A stretch of DNA of 64,000 nt from JAHEKD01 sp965215945 (GCA_965215945.1 CBDCFC010000025.1:62001-126000), one strand, 5' to 3'; counted from the first letter of the stretch, positions 39,296 through 48,594 are shown. Notes: generated by a model from the sequence alone, not told the origin. Translations and numbers: made by a program.

Positions 39296-40309
39296 ATGTC
39301 TACTCGAGCAGTTTCAATTTGGTTAATCGTTTGCTGTTTAATGGTTTACAGTATGATTTTGGTTGGTGGTGTGACCAGACTAACTCAGTCAGGTTTATCA
39401 ATGGTAACTTGGGAACCTATTATGGGTACGATTCCACCCCTAAGTCAGCAAGACTGGCAGCAAACATTTGAGGCTTATAAGCAGTTCCCTGAATACCAGC
39501 AAGTCAATAAAGGCATGAGCCTGGCAGAATTTAAAAAAATCTTCTGGTGGGAATATATTCATCGTCTGCTTGGCCGACTCATTGGTTTGGTATTTTTATT
39601 ACCATTATTATTTTTTATTTATACCGATCGTATTCCCAAATCCAAAAGGTCAGCATTTTGGGGCCTTTTCCTGTTAGGCGGCTTACAAGGGTTGATGGGC
39701 TGGTATATGGTCAAAAGTGGATTAGTCAATAATCCGCATGTCAGTCAGTATCGTCTGACAGCCCATTTGTCACTGGCGGTCTTAATTTACGCGATGATGG
39801 TTTGGTTGCTGCTTTCGCATAATCAAATAAAAAAAACATTGACAGGTGGTTTCAGGCCCAGGGGCAGCACCTTTGTCAAATGGCTGATTGCCTTAATTGG
39901 GCTGATGATTATAGGCGGCGGCTTTATGGCAGGTACCAGAGCGGGTTTTATTTATAATACTTTCCCCAAAATGGGTGAAGTATGGTTGCCTGATCAACTG
40001 CTTGGCTTATCACCTTGGTGGAAGAATTTTTTTGAAAATACCATTACAATCCAGTTCCAGCACAGGGTGAGCGCATTTGTAACACTTGCTGTTATCGTCA
40101 GCTTTTATTTGTATATGCGACAAACACCGCGACCATCAGTTAAAAGCGGATTGAATTGGTTGTTGATTTTAGCTTTGGTTCAGGTGTCATTAGGTATCCT
40201 CACCCTGGTATTAAAAGTACCTGTCATGATTGCTGTTATGCATCAGGGAGGGGCAATTTTACTGCTGACGGCGGCGATCTATACCGCATCTCAAATTAAT
40301 AAGAGTTAA
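39296..40309 (+). CDS. ctaA: Heme A synthase (COX15/CtaA type)
   Basis: An integral membrane enzyme converting heme O to heme A for aa3-type oxidases. Eight hydrophobic segments. The conserved motifs are VGGVTRLTQSGLSMVTWEP, WWEYIHRLLGRLIG (heme-ligand His), AHLSLAVLIY and FQHRVSAFVTL plus MHQGGAILLL (second heme site). 337 residues, the long COX15-like form. No cox genes are close by, so it stands apart from the oxidase operon. Confidence 0.93.
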   Translation: MSTRAVSIWLIVCCLMVYSMILVGGVTRLTQSGLSMVTWEPIMGTIPPLSQQDWQQTFEAYKQFPEYQQVNKGMSLAEFKKIFWWEYIHRLLGRLIGLVFLLPLLFFIYTDRIPKSKRSAFWGLFLLGGLQGLMGWYMVKSGLVNNPHVSQYRLTAHLSLAVLIYAMMVWLLLSHNQIKKTLTGGFRPRGSTFVKWLIALIGLMIIGGGFMAGTRAGFIYNTFPKMGEVWLPDQLLGLSPWWKNFFENTITIQFQHRVSAFVTLAVIVSFYLYMRQTPRPSVKSGLNWLLILALVQVSLGILTLVLKVPVMIAVMHQGGAILLLTAAIYTASQINKS

Positions 40310-40314
40310 AGAAT

Positions 40315-40917
40315 ATGACACCGATAATGCGAATCTTTTTTGCACTATTAGTGCTGCAAGTTTCTTTGCTGGCCAAGGCTAGTGAGAATTGGTCGCTGCA
40401 GGAATTAATGCAGACTATGTCAGAAATAGATAGTTTCAAAGCCAATTTTGAAGAAATCAAAGATTTTGCTTTTTTTACCGATGCCGTAAAAGTGACCGGG
40501 TCTTTAAGCTATAAAAAACCCGGCTATTTGAAACGCGAAGTTGTATCGCCTCATCGTGAAGTGACAATAATCGAGGATGATATTATTCATATCGAACGCG
40601 AAAGGAATGGAGATAATGATGAGAGCCGTAAGCAACAGCTTTCGATTGATGTGCATCCGGCAGTGCGGACTTTGATCGAGAGTATTCGCGCTACTTTTGC
40701 GGGTGATTTAGACGTATTGCAGAAGTATTATCAGCTTGCTTTTACAGGTGATAAAAACACATGGCATCTGGTGTTACAACCACTTCAGCAAAAAGTCATT
40801 GAACATGTGCGCCAGGTTGAGATTTTTGGTTCAGGGCGTGAAGTAAATAAAATAATCACCATTGAAGCAGATGATAGTGAGTCAGAAATCACCATTGTCG
40901 ATATAGTTTTCGGGTAG
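40315..40917 (+). CDS. LolA-like outer-membrane lipoprotein carrier protein
   Basis: 200 residues with a signal peptide (cut near ...LAKASENW), followed by SLQELMQTMSEIDSFKANFEEIKDF and GSLSYKKPGYLKREVVSPH, the pattern of LolA-like proteins. It is the variant commonly paired with MMPL exporters (LolA-related), not the housekeeping lolA. It lies 13 bp upstream of an MMPL gene, so it probably carries a lipid or acyl product between membranes. Confidence 0.8.
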   Translation: MTPIMRIFFALLVLQVSLLAKASENWSLQELMQTMSEIDSFKANFEEIKDFAFFTDAVKVTGSLSYKKPGYLKREVVSPHREVTIIEDDIIHIERERNGDNDESRKQQLSIDVHPAVRTLIESIRATFAGDLDVLQKYYQLAFTGDKNTWHLVLQPLQQKVIEHVRQVEIFGSGREVNKIITIEADDSESEITIVDIVFG

Positions 40918-40930
40918 ATCCTCCAATCCT

Positions 40931-43300
40931 GTGACCAACCGCCTAGAAAATTGTTATGCGGGCGTGTTGTTAGTATTGGTGATTGTCTCAGCAATTTTTG
41001 TAATCAACCGGTTCCACTTAACTACGGATCTTGGGGCATTTTTACCCAAAGGTGAATCGCGGGTCGAAAACCTGATGGTCGACTTGCTCGATAAAGGGGC
41101 AACATCAAACCTGATTTTCATTGGTATTCGCGGTCAGGATATTGAGCAAATCGCGCGAGTGAACAAAGAACTCGCAGAAAAGCTGTCTTACTCTGATCAG
41201 ATTTTGGCAATCCATAATTCACCGCAAGGACTGACAGAAGCACAACAGCAACTTATCCAACAATACCGCTATCTGCTGACTGACCGGCTTGCTTCGCAAA
41301 CGATGACAGCAGAAGGTTTAACTGAATCCTTACAGCAAAGAATGCAAGGATTAACGTCTCCGCTAGCGTCACTTGAGAAAAAATTTATACGTTTTGATCC
41401 AACCGGTGAAATTCTACATATCATGCAACAAGTATCGAACCAGGAAAAGGATCAGACCTTGGCTCCACGTTTGGTTGATGGTACCTGGATTGCCCAGTCA
41501 GGTGAACGTGGTTTGATGGTCTTAGAGCTTAAGGCGACAGCTTTTGATTTGGATGGGCTGTCTGATGCTTATGCTGTGATTAAAAATGAAACGGCAAGAC
41601 TCACCGAGCAGTATCAAGTCAGCTTCGATATTACCGGACCGGGTGCGTTTGCTGTTTTCACCCAGGATGTAATTCGCGATGACGTTAAGTTATTGAGCGT
41701 TCTGGCAACAGCGGGTGTGGGATTGTTTTTAATACTTGCGCTTTGATCAATACCCATGCTGCTGATGGTTTTTGTGCCATTAGTTTGTGGGATTATTTGT
41801 GCGATTGCAGCTATTTTGCTGGTCTTCGGCAAGATAAACGGCATAACCCTGGCTTTTGGCGTGACTCTGATTGGTGTGGCGATAGACTATCCCATTCATT
41901 TTTTTACCCATCTTAAGAACGGCAGGCATGATCCCTCCAAAACCAGTTTGAGATTGATCTGGCCAACCCTAAGACTTGGTGTGCTTTCAACAGTAATTGC
42001 ATACGGTTCGTTGTTATTTGCAGAAATGACGGGCTTACAGCAACTCGGTTTATTTACTATTACCGGATTATTGGTTGCGGCGATGACAACCCGATGGGTT
42101 TTGCCGTTAATTCTTCCACGTGAATTACCGTCTGATAAAGGCCTGCCACGGTTGCATAATTTTCTGGAACAATTCGCTGTGCCTGCTTATAAGGCCAGAT
42201 GGTTAGTTTTGGCTGCAACCATAGCATCACTAGTTTATTTGGTTCTCATTGACAGAACCATTGCAGACTATAACACACGCTCATTAAGCCCAGTGAGCAA
42301 GGCACAAACAGCCTTGGATAGACAGATTCGATCTGAACTTGGACATTGGTCAGGCGGTAATCTTTTACTCATTACGGGTGATAGCGATCAGCAGGTTCTT
42401 CAACGTCTAGAAAGTATAGAACCTTTTTTGCAAAGACTGGTTAAGCAACAAAAGATTTCTGATTATGCTTCAGTGGCGTCGTTTTTACCGAGTATAGAAC
42501 TACAACAACTCAGGCAGAGTGCCTTACCTGATAAAGATCAATTAACTCGGAATCTGAATCTGGCGTTAAAAGGTTTTCCATTCAAAAAAGGCTTGTTTAA
42601 TCAATTCATTAGCGATGTGCAAAACAGCAAGACACTGGAGCCGATTACTATTTCGAGCTTGGAGCAGCATGAATTGAAAGATAAGGTTTCCGCACTGTTA
42701 CATGAAAAACAAAGCCAATGGTATGCCCCGGTATTGTTATACAGTGTATTGAGTGAACCGGCGCTTATGGATGAAGTAAAGGTGGAATATTCTGACCAGA
42801 ACTGGATCAGCTTTATCAGCTTACAGGATCAATCCAATAACATTATGGAGAATGCACTTAATAATATGATTAAGTTAATCAGTATCGGTGGCTTTTGCAT
42901 ATATTTGTTATTGAGTTTCAGTTTTAGGGATTTTATCCGCCCGCTTAAGATTATTTTACCGACGCTATTGACTGTGGGATTAACTGTTTTCATTTTGGCT
43001 TTCTCCGGGATTGCCCTGACTGTTTTTCATGTCGTCTCGTTATTGTTGGTGGTTGGTTTGGGTTTGGACTATTCTTTGTTTTTTCATCGCCTCACCGATC
43101 ATAAAGATGAATGGTCGTCAACATTTCGTGCTTTATGGATGTGTTGTTTTTCCACCGTGTTGGTGTTCGGGATTTTAGTTATTTCAAAAACACCGCCGCT
43201 TCATGCTGTCGGTTTAACGGTCGGCATAGGCGCGCTTTTATGTTTGTTGTTGGGTGCAATTTTTGCCAGCCGCAGTTTGCGTCATCCGGATGAAACATAA
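40931..43300 (+). CDS. MMPL/RND-type lipid exporter, interrupted by an in-frame TGA
   Basis: Two segments in the same frame (40931-41746 and 41756-43300) separated by TGA at 41744-41746. An Arg codon (CGA) would fit: ...LFLILAL-[R]-SIPMLLMVFVPL. The whole is about 789 residues. It has two sets of membrane segments, each following a large periplasmic loop (about residues 30-250 and 410-650), the MMPL layout. Starts with GTG. It follows a LolA-like gene, as in loci exporting acylated pigments or lipids. Either a nonsense mutation or a sequence error. Confidence 0.82.
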
Positions 43301-43396
43301 GTTAACAAACTATTAGTCACGGACCGTTTAATAATTTGTGGTCGATCCGCATATGTCGTTATAATGAACAATCGTTTTACAGACCGGAGGTAACCA

Positions 43397-43954
43397 ATGG
43401 GTCTTCTTGAGACAATCTTAAAAGCCAATGATGGCGCGGCCATTCGCGAGGCCGCAAAACAAACTGGCCTCAGCGAAAAACAGGCATTTGAAGGGCTGAT
43501 TAATCTGATTCCTTCCTTGTCAGAAGGAGTGAAAAAAAACACCAACAACCAGCAAGGACTTGAATCGTTAATAAATGCGCTTGGCTCCGGAAAACATGAG
43601 CGTTATCTTGATAAAGCTGGCACGGTGAATCCTGATGAGTTTATCAAGGATGGCAATGATATTCTTGGTCACATTCTGGGCAGCAAAGATGCCTCGAGAC
43701 AAGTGGCCACAAAAGCAGCTAAAAAATCAGGGCTTAGTTCTTCGATTTTGAAAAAGCTGTTACCCATCGCCGCCGGATTATTTATGGCTTCACTGTCCAA
43801 AAACTCACGTTCTAAAAATATTTTCGGCCGGGAAAAAGTCACCAGCAATAATGCAGGAATACTCAGCAAAGGCTTGAGTATGTTTCTAGATTCGGATAAT
43901 GACGGTTCTGTCGTTGATGATCTGCTGGGCATGGCGGCAAAAATGTTCTTTTGA
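43397..43954 (+). CDS. DUF937 protein
   Basis: 185 residues: MGLLETILKANDGAAIREAAKQTGL and FEGLINLIPSLSEGVKK are DUF937 hallmarks. The tail has a short Asp-rich segment (DSDNDGSVVDDLLGMAAKMFF), also found in this family. A good ribosome binding site (GGAGG) lies before the ATG. No signal peptide. Function unknown. Convergent with the membrane-protein gene at 44007. Confidence 0.8.
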   Translation: MGLLETILKANDGAAIREAAKQTGLSEKQAFEGLINLIPSLSEGVKKNTNNQQGLESLINALGSGKHERYLDKAGTVNPDEFIKDGNDILGHILGSKDASRQVATKAAKKSGLSSSILKKLLPIAAGLFMASLSKNSRSKNIFGREKVTSNNAGILSKGLSMFLDSDNDGSVVDDLLGMAAKMFF

Positions 43955-43973
43955 AAAATACGTTTCACATCTG

Positions 43974-43995
43974 TCCCTCCTTAGGCGAGGAGGGA
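43974..43995. terminator. Inverted repeat between convergent genes
   Basis: TCCCTCCT - taggcg - AGGAGGGA, an 8-bp perfect G/C-rich stem between the convergent genes ending at 43954 and 44007. No T-run follows on either side, so classic intrinsic termination is doubtful. It could be a dispersed repeat hairpin. Confidence 0.35.
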
Positions 43996-44006
43996 TAACA
44001 TGAAAG

Positions 44007-44384
44007 TTAAATTACCGCATACAACAAAAACACAGCAAACGCCAAACCGATCAGCAACCATAAACGAACGATAGTTTCGCCGGATTGTTCAAACCATTTA
44101 AGCAACTTATCGATTCGTTCTCGGCCAATAATCGGTATGGCAATAGCAGCAATAATTGCAATATAGCCGAGTAGCTTTATGGCTAAAGGGAATTTGCTGA
44201 ACGGTGCAATCGCGATGAGATGTAGGCCCAGAATCAATCTAACGGCGATAGCTATCGGCATGCCGGATTTACCTTGCCAAACAGTATCAACTTGCTTCAT
44301 TAATTTTCGTGGGAAAATTAGCCCATAAATACAGGCTAATCCGATTAGCAGTGCAAAGCCAAGTACAATAACTTTAGTTAACAT
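44007..44384 (-). CDS. Four-helix membrane protein of unknown function
   Basis: 125 residues with about four hydrophobic segments (VLGFALLIGLACIYGLIF, AIAVRLILGLHLIAI, LGYIAIIAAIAIPIIG, LWLLIGLAFAVFLLYAV) and short basic loops (GRERIDKLLKWFEQSG). Not recognised. Its start overlaps the stop of the bepA-like gene by one base, so it is cotranscribed with it. Confidence 0.6.
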   Translation of the reverse strand: MLTKVIVLGFALLIGLACIYGLIFPRKLMKQVDTVWQGKSGMPIAIAVRLILGLHLIAIAPFSKFPLAIKLLGYIAIIAAIAIPIIGRERIDKLLKWFEQSGETIVRLWLLIGLAFAVFLLYAVI

Positions 44385-45817
44385 CAGTTTTTCTTCTCAA
44401 ATAAAATTCGTTCATCCTGTACTTCCTTGATTCTGGCATCAATACCGGCTTGATTATAAAAACTCTCTCCCGCATTATTCTTGGCTTGGTGAAAGTGATC
44501 AAGAGCGCGCTGATAATTACCGCGCAGATAGTAAAATTCGCCTAAAGCACGATGCGACTCGTAGTTATTGCCAATTTCTCCATTGGCCCGTGCATAAAGT
44601 CGATAAAGAAATGGATTTTGCTTATCCTTTTGGATCAGCTTTCTTAAGATCGCTTCAGATTCTTTGGCCTTGCCGGCTTTAAGTAAAATATCGGCGTAAT
44701 CAGTTTTAACAGCGACATTATTAGGATATTTATCGACCGCAGTTTTTATTACTGTGATTGAGTCGTTAAAGTTGCCAGCATTGGCTTCGATCTGGGCCAA
44801 CAGATTGTCCAAATAAGGATTATTACTATCAGCCCCGCGCAATTGAGTCGCTATTTTCCGTGCAGGGGCGAATTGCTTATCCTCCATCAATGCATAGGCA
44901 TAACCAAATTCGACATAAGGCTTTAAATCAGCGGAGGTTTCTTCAAGGCGTGCCTTAAAGGCGTCAACCACTTGATCAGTGCGTTTGCTTTTAGCCAGCG
45001 CCCGAATTTTTTCTCGCATATAATAATAATCCGAGCTTGATGCGACAGTTGCAATATTATATTTTTGCGCACGACTCTCAGATTCGCTAATACGATTGTC
45101 AGTCAATGGGTGCGTGCGCAAGAACTCAGGCACATTCGAATCAATTAAGCGAGTTTTGCTTTTCAAGGTTTTGAAAAAATCCACCATTCCATTCGGGTCA
45201 AAGCCAGATTTAGCCAAGATTTTGATGCCAAAAGCATCGGCTTCACGCTCAAAATCGCGGGTATAGCTAAGCTGATCACCAATCAAGCTGGCGTTTGAGC
45301 TGATAATTGCGGCAGCACCAGCTTGTCCCCCTAGTAATATCCCGCCGATAATTGCTGCGGCTGCAGGCACTGTTAACTCTTTTTGCCTGGCAATCATACG
45401 GGGCAAATGACGCTGCGTCACATGAGTGATTTCATGGGCCATTACACCAGCCAATTCGCTTTCAGTTTTGGTATTGGCGATTAAACCGGTGTTTAAACTG
45501 ATGTAACCGCCGGGAATGGCAAATGCATTAATGTCGGGCCGGTCAATAAGATAAAAATGAAACTGTTGATCAGGCAAATCGCTGTTCAACAGTAATCTAT
45601 TGCCCAAGCGAGTAATATAACTATCAATCTCTGGGTCGACGACATAAGGGAAAGCTTGTCTGGCCTGAGCCATAAGCCGTTTGCCAAGCTGTTTCTCCTC
45701 AATAGGTGAGATAACGGCAGCAGAAGGATCACCAAAGTCAGGTAAGTTAAAATCACCGGTTTGAGCCCTCAAGCTAGCTGCCGTCAAAACGACAGCAATA
45801 AGAATGTAATATCTCAT
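44384..45817 (-). CDS. bepA: BepA-like periplasmic M48 metalloprotease/chaperone
   Basis: A 477-residue secreted protein: signal peptide (MRYYILIAVVLTAASLRA), an M48 protease domain with the zinc site VMAHEITHVTQRH (HExxH) and the third ligand in FEREADAFGIK, then a C-terminal TPR domain (about residues 270-470). BepA (YfgC) assists or degrades the LPS assembly protein LptD in the periplasm. Divergent from the tusA-like gene, an arrangement seen in other gammaproteobacteria. Confidence 0.88.
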   Translation of the reverse strand: MRYYILIAVVLTAASLRAQTGDFNLPDFGDPSAAVISPIEEKQLGKRLMAQARQAFPYVVDPEIDSYITRLGNRLLLNSDLPDQQFHFYLIDRPDINAFAIPGGYISLNTGLIANTKTESELAGVMAHEITHVTQRHLPRMIARQKELTVPAAAAIIGGILLGGQAGAAAIISSNASLIGDQLSYTRDFEREADAFGIKILAKSGFDPNGMVDFFKTLKSKTRLIDSNVPEFLRTHPLTDNRISESESRAQKYNIATVASSSDYYYMREKIRALAKSKRTDQVVDAFKARLEETSADLKPYVEFGYAYALMEDKQFAPARKIATQLRGADSNNPYLDNLLAQIEANAGNFNDSITVIKTAVDKYPNNVAVKTDYADILLKAGKAKESEAILRKLIQKDKQNPFLYRLYARANGEIGNNYESHRALGEFYYLRGNYQRALDHFHQAKNNAGESFYNQAGIDARIKEVQDERILFEKKN

Positions 45818-45950
45818 TTAGAGTATATTTATGTAAAATATCAGCATAACCGAGACTGTCTGAAGGCGCAATGAATCTTTGATTGCACAGAATTTAGCCC
45901 TATCTACAGTTATAATGGCAACGTTATTTGCTTTGCAATTTGGATTTAAC

Positions 45951-46211
45951 GTGAGCGAGTCTGAAAACAACAATCAACGACATTTCGACGCAGAAATGGA
46001 TGCTTCAGATTTATACTGTCCTTTACCGGTGTTACGGGCTAAGAAAGCCTTAGACCAAATGTCTGATAATTCGATTTTAAAATTAATTGCGACTGATCCC
46101 GCTGCAGAACAAGATATTGAAGCATTTGTGGATCAGGCTGGTTACACGTTGGTGGACACCGAACACAGTGAAGCCACTTTTATTTTTTATATTGAAAAAA
46201 CCATTGCCTAG
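45951..46211 (+). CDS. tusA: TusA/SirA-family sulfur carrier
   Basis: The CPxP motif (DASDLYCPLPVLRAKKAL) with the sulfur-carrying Cys marks the TusA family. It passes persulfide sulfur to TusD in tRNA 2-thiolation. The start is uncertain. GTG at 45951 gives an 87-residue protein of normal length; the frame is open upstream to 45879, and that extension (LALSTVIMATLFALQFGF) is hydrophobic and probably not translated. It lies just upstream of tusDCBE, so the relay is encoded in one place. Confidence 0.8.
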   Translation: MSESENNNQRHFDAEMDASDLYCPLPVLRAKKALDQMSDNSILKLIATDPAAEQDIEAFVDQAGYTLVDTEHSEATFIFYIEKTIA

Positions 46212-46217
46212 CTGATC

Positions 46218-46632
46218 TTGAGCAATTCTGTGAAAACATTTGTGCTATTAGTGGGTGCCAGTCCATACACACATCAGGCGGCGGATACGGCCCTGCAATT
46301 TGCTAAAAGCCTGCTGAAAAAAGGCCATGTTTTAGAGCAGGTGTTTTTTTTATTACGATGGTGTTTATACGGCCTCAAGCCTGGCTTCACCAGAACAATC
46401 AGAACGCAAAGTCACACAAGCCTGGGCTGAGTTTGCCGATGAAAATAAATTGAACTTGGTGGTATGCAGTCATTCAGCGATGAAGCGGGGGATGCTGGAT
46501 GAACAATATGCGACTAAACTTGATAAAACAGCAGATAACATAGATGCTGCCTTTGCGCTGGTGGGATTGGGTCAGTTTGTTGAAGCGACAATCAAAGCCG
46601 ATCGAATAATAACATTCGGTGCGGGAATATGA
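46218..46632 (+). CDS. tusD: Sulfur relay protein TusD (DsrE-like), frame broken by a one-base insertion
   Basis: The first frame has KTFVLLVGASPYTHQAADTA and GHVLEQVFF, then derails. The second continues with NLVVCSHSAMKRGMLDE, containing the active Cys, and GLGQFVEATIKADRIITF. A run of eight T at 46344-46351 is one too long; with seven T the join reads VFFYYDGVYTAS, the expected TusD/DsrE sequence. Repaired length is about 137 residues with TTG at 46218 (or GTG at 46230). Part of the TusBCD hexamer in 2-thiouridine synthesis. Confidence 0.85.
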
Positions 46633-46991
46633 GTAAAAAGGTCTTGTTTATCTGTCGGTTAGCTCCCCACGGTAGCCATTATGCCAAAGAGCAACTGCAG
46701 ATGGCGATGGTGTTTGGTGCCTTTGAGCAGCAGGTTTCGATGTTATTTATCGATGATGGGGTGTTTTCACTAATGGCTGATCAGCGAACACACACCATTG
46801 GTTTTGAAGATTTCTCAAAAATGTATTTGTCGCTGGAAAAATACTATGAAATAAAAGATATTTTTGTTGAAGAACAGTCGATGATATCCCGTAATCTTTC
46901 CCCCGAGCGATTGCTGATACCAGTACAGGTTATTGATCATGGTCAAATCGATGCTCTGATGCGTGAGCAGGATTTCATCTTGTCAGTCTAA
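46629..46991 (+). CDS. tusC: Sulfur relay protein TusC (DsrF-like)
   Basis: 120 residues, MSKKVLFICRLAPHGSHYAKE, with the DsrE/F fold (VSMLFIDDGVFSLM). The middle subunit of the TusBCD sulfur-transfer complex. It overlaps tusD by four bases and is directly followed by tusB. Confidence 0.88.
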   Translation: MSKKVLFICRLAPHGSHYAKEQLQMAMVFGAFEQQVSMLFIDDGVFSLMADQRTHTIGFEDFSKMYLSLEKYYEIKDIFVEEQSMISRNLSPERLLIPVQVIDHGQIDALMREQDFILSV

Positions 46992-47294
46992 ATGAAAAGC
47001 ATACTTCATTTAATCAATAAATCATCTCTGCGCTGTCATTCTGTCAGTCAGTTGCAAACTTTGACATCATCGCAAGACGGAGTGTTGTTTATCGAAGATG
47101 GTGTTTATAACACGATTAATACGGATACTAATTTGGCTATTTCAGGGATGATTGGCGGCGAGATTTATTCGCTGTTGCCAGATTTGCAGGCCAGAGGATA
47201 TACACAGCAGGATTTGATGTCCAATATCACGACTATCGATTATGAGCAGTTTGTTGACCTCACCCTTGAGTACGACCTGGTGCGGAGTTGGTAA
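46992..47294 (+). CDS. tusB: Sulfur relay protein TusB (DsrH-like)
   Basis: 100 residues: MKSILHLINKSSLRCHSVSQ, with the DGVLFIEDGVYNTI segment typical of DsrH/TusB. Third subunit of TusBCD. It starts immediately after the tusC stop and ends overlapping the tusE start (TAATG). Confidence 0.85.
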   Translation: MKSILHLINKSSLRCHSVSQLQTLTSSQDGVLFIEDGVYNTINTDTNLAISGMIGGEIYSLLPDLQARGYTQQDLMSNITTIDYEQFVDLTLEYDLVRSW

Positions 47295-47629
47295 TGAGTT
47301 TTATCGAGGTTGACGGCGTTAGGATTGCAACAGACAAAGAAGGTTATCTTTTAGACCGAAATGACTGGAATGAGTCTGTATGTGAATTTATGGCTCAGCA
47401 AGATCATTGTACTTTGACCCAGACACACTGGGAGATTATTCATTTTTTAAGAGATTACTATCAGGAATATAACCATTCCCCGGCCATGCGTGTATTTGTT
47501 AAAGCGCTAAGAGAAGTGATCGGGCCGGAAGCAGCGAACAGCCAGAATCTTTACGAGTTATTTCCTTATGGGCCTGCAAAACAGGCAACGAAATATGCAG
47601 GTCTGCCTAAACCCGCTCACTGTATCTGA
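47294..47629 (+). CDS. tusE: Sulfur relay protein TusE (DsrC-like)
   Basis: Accepts sulfur from TusBCD and delivers it to MnmA. Family marks: FIEVDGVRIATDKEGYL, HWEIIHFLRDYYQEY, and the C-terminal YAGLPKPAHCI with the penultimate active Cys. Only one C-terminal Cys is present and no sulfite-reductase genes are near, favouring tRNA thiolation over dissimilatory sulfur oxidation. ATG at 47294 is chosen over a TTG six bases upstream. Confidence 0.93.
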   Translation: MSFIEVDGVRIATDKEGYLLDRNDWNESVCEFMAQQDHCTLTQTHWEIIHFLRDYYQEYNHSPAMRVFVKALREVIGPEAANSQNLYELFPYGPAKQATKYAGLPKPAHCI

Positions 47630-48065
47630 AATCTCAACACATTGCTAATTGTTTTTTCAGTTTTAATCTTCGGCATTCAGGCCTCACGTGCCAAGCCAGA
47701 GCTTGACCAGAATAGTGTTGACTTCACCGGTTTTAATCAGCCAGGCGACAAAAATCAGCGCAAAAAGGCTAATCGCCATGCGCAAGAAACTAAAAACTTT
47801 TTGGATAAATAGCATAGCGCGAAGTATCGTCTGTTGTAGCTTAATAGGTAATTAATAAATTATGAATTAGTGTTAAATATGTCAAAAAAATCATTATTTG
47901 CTGAGTGCTAGCTATCCAATAGTGTGATCCTGCTTAACCTGAGCAGACTTTTAAAATTTCTTCACAAACTCCAGTGACGACATTGCTGCTAACCGAGAAT
48001 CATGTAAAATCTTAAATGAATATTAAACATAATAAACTGGAAAATACTTAAGCATTTAGAAAAAC
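47630..48065. other. 436-bp spacer between tusE and rppH
   Basis: No plus-strand gene. On the minus strand it holds one small membrane-protein frame, listed separately. The rest (about 47816-48065) is AT-rich and probably contains the rppH promoter; I see no confident consensus or strong hairpin. Confidence 0.5.
47684..47815 (-). CDS. Possible 43-residue single-helix membrane protein
   Basis: An ATG-to-TGA frame encoding one clear membrane helix (MAISLFALIFVAWLIK), a short basic N-terminal segment (LFIQKVFSFLR) and a short tail ending in LVKLWLGT. The composition is protein-like, with a typical inner-membrane miniprotein charge pattern. No strong ribosome binding site and no recognised family. 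It may be a real small protein or chance. Confidence 0.35.
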   Translation of the reverse strand: MLFIQKVFSFLRMAISLFALIFVAWLIKTGEVNTILVKLWLGT

Positions 48066-48575
48066 ATGATAAACATAAATCAACAATGCGAGAACATCAA
48101 AGATGGATACCGGCCAAATGTGGGGATTATTTTAAGCAACGATTCAGGCCGTGTGTTATGGGCCAGGCGAACCAAACGTGATGGCTGGCAGTTCCCACAA
48201 GGTGGCATTGAACCTCAGGAAACAGTGTTACAGGCCGCATTTAGAGAACTACGGGAGGAAATCGGTGTTTCGGCAAAACAGGTGGAGCATATCGGCAATA
48301 CCACAAACTGGCTTCATTATGATTTGCCACGCCGCTTTCGAGCCAATCATTTCAGGCGTAATCCGATTAAGGGGCAAAAACAGATTTGGTTCTTATTTAG
48401 ATTTTTGGGTGATGATAAAGATGTTTGCCTAGATGCGTGTAATCAACCGGAGTTTGATAAGTGGAAGTGGGTCGATTACTGGGAGCCGGCGCAAAATATT
48501 GTTGAATTTAAACGCAATGTCTATAAAAAAGCCTTGGGCGAACTCGAACCGTTCTTGAGTCACTTAAGGACTTAA
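48066..48575 (+). CDS. rppH: RNA pyrophosphohydrolase
   Basis: Removes pyrophosphate from the 5' end of mRNA to start decay. The Nudix box is complete: GGIEPQETVLQAAFRELREEIGV. It is preceded by the RppH signature GYRPNVGIILSNDSGRVLWARR. 169 residues; the first 12 (MININQQCENIK) extend beyond the E. coli start, so the true start might be slightly later. Followed 19 bp later by a lytic transglycosylase gene. Confidence 0.95.
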   Translation: MININQQCENIKDGYRPNVGIILSNDSGRVLWARRTKRDGWQFPQGGIEPQETVLQAAFRELREEIGVSAKQVEHIGNTTNWLHYDLPRRFRANHFRRNPIKGQKQIWFLFRFLGDDKDVCLDACNQPEFDKWKWVDYWEPAQNIVEFKRNVYKKALGELEPFLSHLRT

Positions 48576-48594
48576 TCTGTAGTATCTTCTCTCG

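Noticed and set aside
41744..41746. TGA in MMPL and TGA in the GT9 remnant as evidence for UGA recoding (Trp or selenocysteine).
   Set aside because: Many intact genes here end in TGA (for example mraY, rimO neighbours and murE overlaps), one case would need Arg not Trp, and no selenocysteine hairpin or conserved Cys/Sec position is involved.
43974..43995. Strong hairpin as an intrinsic terminator.
   Set aside because: There is no T-run on either strand after the stem, so it is only listed as a low-confidence element.
45879..45950. N-terminal extension of the TusA-like frame as a membrane anchor.
   Set aside because: It is hydrophobic, but its start has no ribosome binding site; the GTG at 45951 gives the normal TusA length.
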